Source of the DNA: Angiostrongylus vasorum
Taxonomy: Eukaryota; Nematoda; Chromadorea; Rhabditida; Metastrongylidae
Assembly (NCBI GenBank): GCA_018806985.1
Contig: JADANN010000099.1
Coordinates: 4,001,501 to 4,065,500, forward strand
Direction of reading: 5' to 3'
Length of the DNA stretch: 64,000 bases
The position numbers were made by a program, and so were the translations under genes. The notes under the pieces were generated by a model. The model saw only the letters and a program-made list of their open reading frames with translations, was not told the origin of the DNA and ran no database searches. Shown in pieces: positions 53,841-64,000 of this stretch (position 1 is its first letter; each line of letters opens with the position of its first letter).

Positions 53841-56800
53841 AGTTGAAATATGCTGTATTAAATTTGAAATCGGCTACTGTTTTAGCACCGTGTATTTGGT
53901 AATCAACTCACATAAATCTGTAAGATTTAAGTTATATTTTGTTACATGAAGAAAAACTTATCCGCATCGTTACTAATGTGAAGAAGTGCAGGAACGTATC
54001 ATTTACGAAGATCTTCTCTAGAAAAAAAGTGTTAAAACGGAAGAAGGCCGATTTTATTATAGTGCACATCAAAAAACCCCTGCACATGTGTTGCCAGTTG
54101 CTAACATAAGGTTTGGAAGGCTACCAGGATAGAGACCATTACTGACGAGATTGTTAAATCAAGTTTGACGTGCACCAATTTTCAAGAATGAATGTTTCTC
54201 TAAAAACAAATTCCTGACGGGAAACTATTGGAAACAGTTCTGATTGTTTCTTCCACAAAACCCGTCAGTTGCTGCAACATGATCTTCACTCTCATACGAT
54301 CGCATCACCAATATGTATTTACCGGAGAGACGGACTCAGTTAACCCCCGGCCAACACCGAAAGCGTTCCTAAAACAATATGAATCACTGTGGATTATAGA
54401 ACATCATTGAAGATAAGTTGGACTGTTGTGAAAGTAAATGGATTTTAAATTTTAATGGATTTTAAAGTACGAGTTTTTTATAGCTTCTTGAGAGTTTTCA
54501 GATTGCTTGACTATTTGGCGTTGTGCAATCTTTATCAAAGGAAACAACAGACTTGATGCCATATAGCAACGATTTTGATTCAGGATTCTCCTCGGCCTGC
54601 GAATGTGGTTGTTGTCAAGTCATGAATAGTCAACATGTGATATAACAACTTCTTTAAGCGATACGTAAACAATGGAACGCTATTGTCATAAGTAACGTCG
54701 AGTAACTGATTTAAAAAACAAAACAAGAGAAATCAGCACTATGACTTAAAAATAACAAAGACGTGTCGGTAATGTAGTAAAGAAGATGTCCTCTTAAGAA
54801 TTAAGATATAGGAAGAGATCTGGAAAAAAGATATCAAATGATCGATTTTAAGGGAAAGTGGGGAAAGACGAAGTGAACTACCAGAAACAACAGCATCAAT
54901 GATTATAGTCATAAATTTAGTGCTGAAGAAACAGCTGCGGCATTGCAACATCATCAATAAATGACTGCATCAGTTACACCATCTTCGATCTGTTCTTCAA
55001 TTAATTTCAGGAATCGCTTCCGTCGTGAAAGAATCCTACTCTTAAGACGTCAAACTCCCCTCTGATCCACGATGTTGGGAAAAACTGGAAGCGCTCTTTC
55101 ATGGACATTTCATAATTCCCGGGAACGTCACTCTAGGAAAGCAAATAACATTTCAGTGATGGGAGAAGATGGCAGGTCGTTAATTTGATATTAGCAAACG
55201 AAGTCTATAATCGCCCATAGTATTCCACTCACTCAAAAGTTTGAAAGATTCAGCTTAAACGGATATTCGAAAACGTCGATGAACGATGAAGATCTATTCA
55301 ATCAATGCAAACGGGTCTTGGGAAGTTCGCTCCGTGGATTCCACAAAAACTGGGGAACTGTTTGTGGTGAGGATGTGAGAACGTCCTAGCACGGCTATCA
55401 AGGGATTCTGCGGGAGGATCGACTCGACTAGAATTCAACCACATTTACGACGAAACCATCAAGCAGCAGCCGAATCCACTTGTAAAAAATTGGAATTCTT
55501 TCGTGGATGGTGGATAATACGAAGAAACAAGTTGAAGGAAGAAGTGCTGAGATCCGCACAATACGTCACGTTGGGTATGCAAAAAACAGAAGGGAGACAA
55601 ACGCAACCAGGTGTTGCATAAATGTGGACTGAATGATTGTTCGATTCATCTCTAGTAATAGTTTCTAATTCACTGAGCGACAATCAAGTTTCCTCGCCTG
55701 GAGGAGTTGACATCATGGCTTCAAGAACTTCAGACTCGTCAAGAACTGACCACTATATTTAAATCAATAGCGGAACGAAGGCTGTAGATTAGTAAGAAAA
55801 TGTTAAGGAAAGGTGAATAACTGTATGAGAAAGTCATAATTTACCCACATGAGCGCATGCCTATAGGCCATTATGGCTCATAACTACGTTGATCTGTGAC
55901 ACCTGGGAACGAGAATGTAGAGAAAAGCGGCATCACGGATGGAGATGTCCCGAAAGAATGAGTGGAGAGAAATAAAATCGATGATGGTGATATGGAAAAA
56001 GAAAGAGTCTTCATGGCGAAGAAACACGAAAAGACAATGAAACGCGGATAAGAAAACAATTTTTGAGAGAGCATACGTAAAAAAACTTTAGTTCTCTTTT
56101 TTTGTGGAAGCCTACGTGCAAGCAAGTCTGGGATCACCACGGTCCCAAGAAGTCCTGGGATCCGCATAATATGAGATGCTGAAACGTATAGAAAAAAACA
56201 TGGCAAAAATTCGGGTGAATCGTTAATAGCACTAATTTATAGGAATAGATGAGCTGAATGTGGAGTGCCTTCTGTGTCTGGTCAGGAGCGTCTGTCATGT
56301 TGATGATAGCACATCAGCTTAAACCAATACACATATTTATTAATAAAGTTCGTGCATAAATAATGTTTAACGACTTTTAATTTGCTGATATCCCTGCCAT
56401 GTTGGCAGTATTGACCGAGTGAGAACTACAGAAAACCATGTAGAAACGCTTAGAACAATCAAACATGATAGGGAAACGAACAAGCAATGCAGCTGAATCG
56501 CCGAATATTCAGACAGACGAATAATGGCGGACATAAAACGACGACGGCCATAGCTTCATCCAATGTCGCCATCGTATTTTCCCTCGATATGAAAGTGCGA
56601 TATAGAGAACTGTGTAGGGATTTTGAACTTTCTGGGTTACATTTCAACGACAGAGGCCGATACACTGAAAGGGAATGCTGACTAGGAACATTGGTGGAAA
56701 TCAAACCTACTCGTCACTCGCGACATTATAAATACTCTACAGTCATAAAGGCAGGGTTGGAACGGACATAGTTTGTTACGTAAGAATGAGAGCATCACGA

Positions 56801-57795
56801 TTATTAACAACAATACTGTAACAATAACCTACTTATTAACGTACAGTTTTGAATATTTTACCGCTTTTTCAAGGAAAAAAAAAGAAATGGGACAATTAGA
56901 TGTCTCAAAAGCCGACCTTCTTTCCACCTCGGTATGACTAATCAACATGCACTTTTTCATTGATAAGCTAACAACCGAACGAAAATTTTTTATCAACGTC
57001 GTGTTAGCTTATCAATGGAAAAATACTTAAACGTCGTTTATTTCACTCCGTTCATTTCCTTTCGATTTCAGAGTATCACTTCTTTACAATGTTCTCGGAT
57101 TCTTTATTTTGTTTTTTAGAAATAGTTTCGGCATACAGACAAGACCACTAAGATTCTGAGGTAACGGTGAGGACGACCAAATAATATTTTGCAAACGGTA
57201 AGTAAAACCAACACAAAAGACTGCAACTTTGATCATTATGCGCCATTAAATATACAGTGAAGAGAACGATTAATACAAAGAATGAAAAAAAGCCTATCGC
57301 AACCCTCCCACAATGGTTAACTGCTTCATCGCAGCTGAAATGGGTGCGGAGGATAATGGTGATTATCTGTGATGAAGGGGCTTTAACCTAGCTTTTTGAA
57401 AGAGAGGATTTTCACAGGCCATAAAATTCCGGAAAAGTAGAAATTGTGTTTTGTTCGTGAGAATTCAAAGAAGGGCCATCCATGTATCAAAGCAGATGTC
57501 GGAATCACTACAACTGAGGTATTTCAAAACAAATTTACAGTGAAAATTCTCAGGAAAAACTCGATTGCTTGGTACGACAACCACACCTGCCAGCGAAACG
57601 ATGAGTCAGTCAGGTGTTGGCACATTGCGAAAACGACAGGTCGGACTTTCGCCGACATGTGGCGTGGCCGGCAAACTAGTCGGAGGAGCGGAAGCGCAAA
57701 ATGCACTAGGGCGCCACGGCACGGAGCAGCGTTGACCTCTTTAGACGTGATCAAAGAGCTAATTAGGCGACAAGCTGAATTTACTCCACTGCTTA
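53841..57795. other. Mostly unassigned DNA
   Basis: About 4 kb without nameable repeats, apart from the hairpin at 56953-57023. A TTAATTTCAG acceptor-like site near 55009 precedes a short open piece ending at a TGA near 55060. A GC-richer stretch at 57530-57790 is open on both strands (plus 57444-57857, minus 57524-57919), and its last part is family D. None is assignable to a gene. Confidence 0.3.
56953..57023. repeat. 21-bp inverted repeat
   Basis: TTTTTCATTGATAAGCTAACA (56953-56973) and TGTTAGCTTATCAATGGAAAA (from 57002) are reverse complements apart from one inserted base, with a 28-base spacer. It looks like a MITE remnant or hairpin. Confidence 0.75.
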
Positions 57796-57799
57796 CAAC

Positions 57800-58325
57800 A
57801 ATAATATCGACATACAACCACAGGATTCTGAGGTATTTGCAGAACTCCGGACTGTAGGTTTTGCGGTGAAGAACGAACGCGCTATAACCCTTTCTGGGGG
57901 CTAATGCGTTCACCACCACACCATGCGGGTCCTTCGTTTCGCCTGTCTCTCACTCAGTTTTCTATCGATCAGTGCCATCAGCAATCACTCGTCAATGGGA
58001 TTGATCTGGGGAGCACACACCGGCATTGAACCCAGTTAAGCTGAGCCTATAGTTGAAATCAGAATGCTTACTTTTTATTTTCTGCCCGCTACAATTTTTA
58101 CGGCAGGGTATTATGCGAAATCGATAGGATCCGCATGGTGTAGTGGTGAACGCGTTAGCCCCGGAAAGGGTAATAGCACGTTCGTTCCCCACCGCAAACA
58201 CCTGCAGTCCGGAATTCTGCAAATGTCTCAGCATCTTGTGGTTGAATTTTGCATAATATTTTGTCGTAAAAACTGTAGTAAGCAGGAAATAAAAAGTAAA
58301 CATAATAATATCGACAGTTATTCCT
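57800..58325. mobile_element. Family D inverted arrangement, three pieces
   Basis: A minus-strand full unit (about 57800-58040) starts with the 3' end side (AACCACAGGATTCTGAGG) and ends TTGAACCCAGTTAAGCTGAG. Next comes a second minus-strand 3' end (58065-58118, TTACTTTTTATTTTCTGCCC), then a plus-strand unit from its tRNA-like block (GGTGTAGTGGTGAACGCG at about 58138) to AGGAAATAAAAAGTAAAC near 58300. The join between the second and third pieces is a head-to-head inversion with loss of the 5' part. Confidence 0.7.
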
Positions 58326-59555
58326 GTCATTATTGGGGTTGGACGGGAGTTGGGCTGTAGCAGTATTTGCTGACAAATGTTTCCACTAGATCGCCGACCT
58401 CAGAACTACAAATGTTCGTTGGATATATAAAGAGTATAGTTGAATACCTTAGACAATTTATGAGTCTCTATATTTTTTTTCCGAAAATTGGCCGTTTTTT
58501 ACCTTGTTACACTACGTTATTTAACACTCTCCCGACCGTATGAGTCATATATGACTCGTACGCCGTCAGATGTTGTTGCGGTTTTTAACTTCTAACAACT
58601 ATGTCTAAGCTCATAGTGGCTTTGTTGACTGCAATGAAAACCGCTGGAATTTAGGGATCATTGTAAACGAGATCCAAGTTTTCTCTTCCTGTTATAATGA
58701 ATTTCGGATTTTCTGGAGTCAATGAGTCGCTCTTCCTTGTTTCTTTTTTTTCACCGAGGTTTACATTGCAATTTAACGGAACGATTGACCGATCGACAGT
58801 TCTCCAGCGGTTCATGATGGCGCTCCTGAACGGTGGCTACTTTGATTGCTGGCGCTAATTTATTCGTTGGTAAATGTCGGTATGAATCGGTGGAGAATTG
58901 AACACGCGAATAAATCAATAAAATTTAAAAGATATTGAATTCGAAGAGCGATGCTCCTTACCCTTGTATTATACCCATCAAAAAAACCGCAGATTTTGCG
59001 AACGCGACCAATCAAGACGATGACTGACGAGCTCCATACCAATCGATATTCTTCATTTCAATCAGAGAATTTTCACAACAAACCAGTAATATAATAGAAA
59101 CAGGAACTGTCTTATCCAGCAGAGCTCTGACTCTTTAGCATTGTTAAGTGTAACACGACGGAACCATCTTATGTGGTTTACGGCTCCGCACTAGTTCAAC
59201 TGCATTTATGTGTTTTCACTACACTTTTTTTCATCTCAGCTTTATTTTCATTGATGGGTTTTCCTATTCTGACGACTAGAACTCCTCATTTTCATACAGG
59301 AACTGCTCTAATCGTGTCACACCTGTATGTACGTCCGTTGAAAGCCATGTTGAATGTATGGCTAGAATACTGTAATAATGCCACCATATTTTGTAGTGTG
59401 TAAGATCGCCAATTGGTGAATGGCATTTAGTAAGTAAAATATTAATTATAGTGCTGTTGTTGTTCTTAGCACACATTCATCTATACGGCAAATCTTCGAA
59501 AACTTGCTATACAGGAAAATGAAGTATAAAATGGACAATATTTACGACGTTGTAA
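58326..59555. other. Unassigned DNA with one palindrome
   Basis: No gene recognised. Holds the palindrome at 58537-58562. Confidence 0.35.
58537..58562. repeat. 26-bp palindrome with AP-1/bZIP-like half-sites
   Basis: The core GAGTCATATATGACTC is a perfect 16-bp palindrome; extending to CGTATGAGTC...GACTCGTACG leaves one mismatched pair. It is preceded 10 bases earlier by TTAACACTCTCCCG. It could be a transposon end or a protein-binding site. Confidence 0.75.
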
Positions 59556-59559
59556 TCAG

Positions 59560-59842
59560 ACGCGCGTATGGCGCAATGGTCGGAGGCGCCCTGCAACACA
59601 CGCATGGCATCGACCTCCGCGTTCATAGCCCACCAATTTTTCCATCCCTGGGGGGTTGACAAATTGGTATCGGACTTGTCTAGGAGGATAGCAGCATTGG
59701 CTCGATACATCGGTAGGCCACTGAGTCATTGTAAAGACCAGATATGCATTCAATCACCTCCAAACGATGCTTTATGAAGTTGAATACATGACGCATCCCT
59801 CAGGGATTGATGAAAGCAGAGAGCGTTGTCCTTTTTATTTAT
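59560..59842 (+). mobile_element. SINE-A copy, full length
   Basis: Box A region GCGTATGGCGCAATGGTCGG, CATGGCATCGACCTCCGCG (box B), CATCCCTGGGGGGTTGACAA, GGATAGCAGCATTGGCTCG, ATACATCGGTAGGCCACTG, CACCTCCAAACGATGC and CATCCCTCAGGGATTGATG, ending GAGAGCGTTGTCCTTTTTAT. A good reference copy on the plus strand. Confidence 0.85.
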
Positions 59843-60205
59843 TATGCAGACACGCCGTCACATTCGTTGCGTAATTCTTATGGAAGATATTATGTGTTCA
59901 TTGGATAATATTCTCTATGTAATCAATTTCCACGTTGATTGTGAACTGCTAGTTAAGCAGACCTCGATCACCGCCGACTTATTTTCATGGGCACTGTATG
60001 TTTGTTGCTAAATCAATTTTTGCAATGCCGCATTAAATAAAAAGATCGCTTTAAATTCTAAATTCACTTATTCTAACCCGAAAAAGTGGCTTCTCATGCT
60101 CCTCGGCATAAATAATCGATATATGCATTTATATGTTCTTATGAACTGTCTTTGTTGAGAGGATACAAGATTGGTTTGAGTTGTCGTCGTTGTTGTTGTT
60201 ACTGT
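59843..60205. other. Unassigned AT-rich DNA
   Basis: Nothing recognised. Confidence 0.4.
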
Positions 60206-60214
60206 GGTTTTTGG

Positions 60215-60545
60215 TCGATGGCTGACGCTTCGGCTGATTTCGCCTTCCTTCAGAGCCGTGCTGTTGCGACTACTAGTTTAACTTCGCATCAGCTCAACAA
60301 AGGCAGTTCGTAAGAACATGTATGGATATGTTTACTTAGTCCAATTGGCCACGATGCCTCTTAGTACTTTATATTATTCTTTATATCCTTGTTTAGCAGA
60401 CACGAGGTGTTATTTTATTTCTTTATTAACGCACAAGCTGACGCTTCGGCCGATTTCGCCTTCCTCAGAGCCTGGAAAGGTCAAGTTGATCGCAATCTAC
60501 CCAGCCTAACACCTCCATAACCAAATAAAGAAAACGCTGAACCAA
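60215..60545 (-). mobile_element. Penelope-like 3' ends, two tandem motifs (subfamily 2)
   Basis: Two minus-strand terminal motifs, 60256-60221 and 60473-60437, each reading CTGA...GGC...GCC GAAGCGTCAGC, about 215 bases apart in the same orientation. The second is preceded by CTGGGTAGATTGCGATCAAC (as at about 268) and followed by AATAACACCTCGTGTCTGCT (60414-60395). The spacing suggests a tandem duplicated end. Confidence 0.6.
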
Positions 60546-60559
60546 TCAGTCATATTGAA

Positions 60560-60650
60560 CACAGAATAGCTTCTTTGCACGGTCATCGCTTTCTATACAA
60601 AGAATTGTTCGATCAATGCCGAGGCTAATTGAAAGTCGGTCGTTGTAGTT
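60560..60650 (+). mobile_element. Penelope-like terminal fragment (subfamily 2)
   Basis: ACAAAGAATTGTTCGATCAATG, then CCGAGGCTAATTGAAAGTCG match the last bases of the subfamily-2 end at about 377-420, in plus orientation, opposite to the neighbouring motifs. Confidence 0.55.
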
Positions 60651-61074
60651 ACTTTATATTACTTTGGTCTTCACATTACTTTTGCAGTTTGATCCAGTTA
60701 ATACTTAAACTGTTTGTGCATATGTTGATTTCCTCGTCGTCGTTGTTGCCGTATTAGATATAAGTATTGAGTACGATGATATAAAGAACTAGTTGTTCAA
60801 TTTTGGGGACAATCATAAGGTTACATGTTTGCTGCAATGTTGTGCTCTAATAAAAGGAAATGACCGGCTGTTGTGTTCAGAAACAGAAAGAAAATTAAAC
60901 AAACCAGCAAGAAAGAGTTGTGTGTATTAATGATAAAAGAATAGAAATGAAAAACAAACAAGGAAATTCTCCATCCTTCAGAAGTGATCTGAGTGCCTTC
61001 ACAGAATAGCGGTCCTTACTAGATCCAAGGTGACACTGAACTTAGCTCTTGACGCACAGAAAAGTGGAGTAGCT

Positions 61075-61498
61075 GTTTTCGCCTTTCTCTCAGCCGTGTT
61101 TAAACCTACTGGTGTTATCAGCAATCACCCATCACCGTGATAAGTAGTAGACAAATAGTACGTACAGCAAATACTATGAATAAGCAGTAAATAAGCAAGT
61201 GACTACATTGTGATTTATACTACAGCTTTAGCCTAACTGGGTTCAATGACGATTTGGCTTCCCAGATCAATCTTGTCTATAGGTCATTGCCGATATCACC
61301 TACAGGTTTAAACACGGCTGAGAGAAAGGCGAAACGAAGGACCGGCATGGTGTGGTGGTGAGCGCATTAGTTCCCTGGAAGGGGTGATAGCGATTCCTAT
61401 CCTCATTGCGTACACTCAGCATCATTGTTGTCATACTTCACATCACACTCTGCCATGAAAAAGGTTAGGCAGTAAATAAACAAGCGACTACACTGTAA
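61075..61498. mobile_element. Family D inverted pair, one arm short
   Basis: Short minus-strand arm (61075-61140: TTTCGCCTTTCTCTCAGCC, CAGCAATCACCCATCACCG) and a fuller plus-strand unit (about 61238-61498: CTGGGTTCAATGACGATTTG, GTGGTGGTGAGCGCATTAG, CAGCATCATTGTTGTC, GCCATGAAAAAGGTTAGG). A second D 3'-like end (ATAAGCAGTAAATAAGCAAG) lies between them at about 61178-61197. Confidence 0.65.
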
Positions 61499-61611
61499 TT
61501 CAAAAATAGTCCCGACACAAATACTTTACTAGTAATAATAAATAATTCCAAGCAGAATGGCTTGAAAACGAGAATCCTCTAAATCTAAAAATATTTTTGA
61601 ATTGCTATTGC

Positions 61612-62010
61612 GTGTATCCTTCCTAACGGTTTACTGCTTTCATCGTGGGTGGGAGGTGTTCCCTGGCTGTTGGGCTGCGATGTAAAGCGACCGGATACGT
61701 CCCCACGGCAGGTCTCCCAAGATGAGAAGGAAGCCCGCGTTTCCATCAGGAAACCCAGCCAAGAGTAAACCAATACCAGGATCTGTCACCGTCTTTCCAT
61801 AAAAACTAGTCGCATGGTGGCAAATCTCGCTCTGATCCACAATCGAGGCGGCTGCCTGTGGTGGTGACGACGTAGGGCAGTCTTTGGCCTAGCTCACATC
61901 AGAACTCCAGAGAACCACAATGACTAAACCAGCAAAACTCCGAAAAAACGGAAATTATGCTGGGGCCTACACAACCAGTGAAGACGGGCTATCCAAGTAT
62001 CCAAGTATTG
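61612..62010 (+). mobile_element. Repeat B, near full length
   Basis: TAACGGTTTACTGCTTTCATC, GGGAGGTGTTCCCTGGCTG, CAGGTCTCCCAAGATGAG, CGCATGGTGGCAAATCTCGC, GGGGCCTACACAACCAGTG and AAGACGGGCTATCCAAGTAT, with an extra CCAAGTATT unit. The tail aligns closely with the RTE end at 24.5 kb. Confidence 0.85.
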
Positions 62011-62930
62011 ACGGTTGGAAATATAAGCATTGTTGAAAGGAAGCATGTTGACATTGTCAAGCTACTCCTCTGTATGCGGTGAGCAGAGAACCACGGCTAT
62101 TGGAAGAAGCTAAAACCTCATCTCATGGAAGGCTCGGAATTCCATTGAGAACTCTTCAGAGGTAACCACATTGCGTAAATACGGTGGAAAGTTGACGTGG
62201 AGCGAAGAGCTCGCTCGTCAGCATACAGTGAATGCCAGAATATTCAAGAATTAAAACTGTTAAGAAGGTTGAAACTATAAGGATGAAAATAAAAGAGGTG
62301 AAGGCTTCTTCCTCAATTGATTACTAAAAGATTTCGAATATCTAGATCATTTCTTCAGAAGAGATTCTATTGCAGGATTTTGGTCGCCCTAATGGGCGCG
62401 GCTTTCTGATACCGATGAGGCTAGCAGAATGAAAAAACAACAGCTGAGAATAGGCAAAAAATTTAAACGTGTCATTTGGAAAAATAAACGTCTTGTGGCC
62501 AGATGAGGTCATTTTTTTCTGCTTAATTGCTTCACTTTTCTCAAAGCCACCACCACTCGATTAATCCGATACTTAGGCGATGCTGAATATGAAAAAATTG
62601 TCACGAAATCGTCATTTCCAAATGTGATAGAGAAGCAGTGGAAAAACGAGTGTTACTCCGAATAGAAATCATTAAGTGGAAAAACACTCTTTCGGTTACT
62701 ACCTACAAAGAGGCCAGAATCATTGGCCAAATCTGCGAAGATTAGGATCGCAAGCAAGCAGTCCTCTCTCGGAGAGAGATGAGCCCCCTATGGCACCAAT
62801 GTAATACTTCAAGAGGTGCAAATGTAGAATTTATGCCATGCCTTATAAGGAATCGGTTTCCTTGAAAATTTTGAAACCACGTCTGCTTAATTTTCTTAAT
62901 TTGGAACTACTATAGAGGAACTAAGTATAA
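62011..62930. other. Unassigned DNA
   Basis: No gene or repeat recognised. Confidence 0.4.
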
Positions 62931-62934
62931 AAAA

Positions 62935-63215
62935 ACAAATAATGGGTGAAGCTCTGGGTGTTGGTCAATCCCTGAGGAATGCGATCTGCATTTGACTTCA
63001 TCAAGTATGGTTAGAGATGTTTCAATGCATATCTGGCCTATACAATGACTCCTGGTGGCCGACCGGTGTATCGCGTCAATGCGAATATCCTCCAGGGCAA
63101 TTCTGGTACAAATTTGCCAGCTCAGGAGGGATAAACGGTTTGGTGAGCATGGGGCGCACGGTCGAACTGAAGTGTGTTGCAGAGCACTTCTAACCACTGT
63201 GCTACATGAGCCTAT
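62935..63215 (-). mobile_element. SINE-A copy, near full length
   Basis: AATGGGTGAAGCTCTGGGTG, GTCAATCCCTGAGGAATGCG, GCAATTCTGGTACAAATTTG, and AACCACTGTGCTACATGAGC as box A complement. Box B complement (CGGTCGAACTGAAG) is diverged. Confidence 0.75.
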
Positions 63216-63253
63216 AGCAGTAACTAAATTAATCAAGAAAATTTTGATTTACC

Positions 63254-63630
63254 CTCGCAACGGTTTACCGCCTCACCCTGGTTAAGAGGTGTTCCTGGGT
63301 GTCGGGCTGCGATGTACAGCGGAGGATACGTCCCTCAGCAGCGTCTCCCGAGCTGAGGGAGTCCGGCGTTTCCAACAGGAAACCTAGCTAAGAGCAAACC
63401 AATACCAGGATCCACCACCTCCCTGGTATCAACGTCGCATGGTGGCAAACCTCCTTCTGATTCACAAGGGTTACAACAGCCTGTAGTGGTGAAGACCTGG
63501 AACAGTCTTTAGCCAGGCTGACCTCGGGATTCCAGGGATTGGCTTAGCCAGCCAATCTCTGAGAAATGGTGATTGTGCTTGGGTCCGCACAACCAGTGAG
63601 GACGGGCCGTTCAAGTGTCAAGTAAGTAAG
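63254..63630 (+). mobile_element. Repeat B, near full length
   Basis: GCAACGGTTTACCGCCTCAC, GGTGTCGGGCTGCGATGTAC, GCAGCGTCTCCCGAGCTG, CGCATGGTGGCAAACCTCC, GGGTCCGCACAACCAGTGAG, then GACGGGCCGTTCAAGTGTC and AAGTAAGTAAG. A short deletion affects the CCACAATGGCTTAGCC region. Confidence 0.85.
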
Positions 63631-64000
63631 TAATTTTGATCTACACTATATTTGCCGAAAAGTCAGCCAACTGTATATGGTAGCGACTGTCAGCCGAACA
63701 CCGTGGTTTCGTTGATGCTGAGACTGCTGTAAGCCTGTGGCCAAACATAATCGAGGTAAAGTATGTGTAAGCACCAGAGAAAAAACAGCAGTTGCCCCCT
63801 TATAATCACCAACAAGCACCTTAGAGCTGTTGTAACAAAAACTCAGCACTCATTTTGAAGATCCAATTAACGAGTTGGCTAGCACGGATATACTTCACTG
63901 AGGGATCTCCATCTCGTTAATCACCGCGGCTAAATGGCGCGTTCTCAGGTGAAGGTTAGAGGGTTGAACACAAACCGTAAGTGATCTTCTACTTGACTTG
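63631..64000. other. Unassigned end of window
   Basis: Nothing recognised. Confidence 0.4.

Noticed and set aside
57444..57857. 137-codon plus-strand gene
   Set aside because: The opposite strand is equally open, and the last 20 codons lie in family D; no domain recognised.
59560..59640. tRNA gene
   Set aside because: Box A and box B are present but there is no proper cloverleaf, and the sequence continues into the SINE-A body found about 17 times.
61320..61350. Hammerhead-like motif inside family D (CTGAGAGAAAGGCGAAACG)
   Set aside because: The spacing and core do not fit CUGANGA - stem - GAAA, and the stem is not conserved between D copies.

Overview
This window looks like intergenic or intronic DNA from a nematode, most likely a strongylid parasite of the hookworm type. 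The DNA is AT-rich, no long open reading frame survives except inside transposons, and in-frame stops are frequent. The repeat fraction consists of RTE-type LINEs, Penelope-like elements with a GIY-YIG domain, mariner relics and tRNA-derived SINEs, which I associate with hookworm genomes from general knowledge. The species call is inference, and I could not confirm a single complete host gene.

Almost every recognisable feature is a repeat. (1) SINE-A is a tRNA-derived SINE of about 280 bp with Pol III box A/B-like blocks and a TTTATCC-type tail, seen about 17 times on both strands. (2) Repeat B is about 380 bp, with eight copies, and its last ~50 bp match the 3' end of an RTE LINE. (3) That RTE LINE is present as a decayed near-full-length copy (about 24.48-27.52 kb, minus strand) and two 3' fragments. 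(4) Family D is tRNA-like and usually occurs as two copies joined head to head in inverted orientation (40.4, 47.8, 57.8 and 61.1 kb). (5) Family E is a lower-copy repeat (3.0, 28.2 and 31.0 kb). (6) Penelope-like elements occur as two insertions bounded by target-site duplications (13972-16739 minus, 41439-43042 plus), one short copy (about 12.6-13.1 kb), and terminal fragments of two other subfamilies. (7) Two mariner-type transposase relics lie on the minus strand (about 45.0-46.0 and 47.4-47.65 kb).

Layout. 0-13 kb holds SINE-A and B copies with RTE tails and unique AT-rich DNA. 12.3-16.75 kb is a cluster of D and Penelope elements. 17-31 kb carries SINE-A and B copies, including a SINE-A inserted into a B, and the RTE copy. 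31-39 kb is mostly unique, with two GC/CpG-rich islands (about 32.85-33.2 and 38.1-38.4 kb) and a few weak exon candidates. 39.8-48.3 kb is dense in D, Penelope, mariner and AT microsatellite sequence. 48.3-57.8 kb is mostly unique with two SINE-A copies. 57.8-64 kb again carries D, Penelope termini, SINE-A and B.

How the parts relate. The shared tail suggests that repeat B is (or was) copied in trans by the RTE reverse transcriptase. The Penelope insertions each carry a truncated inverted copy of their own 3' end at the 5' end. All three Penelope subfamilies share a hammerhead-ribozyme-like terminal motif followed by a conserved CCTCGYGT block. The Penelope RT keeps its YVDD box, but the coding regions I read are broken. 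The RTE RT box reads FAGD instead of FADD, and the mariner relics have lost catalytic residues, so nothing here looks autonomously active.
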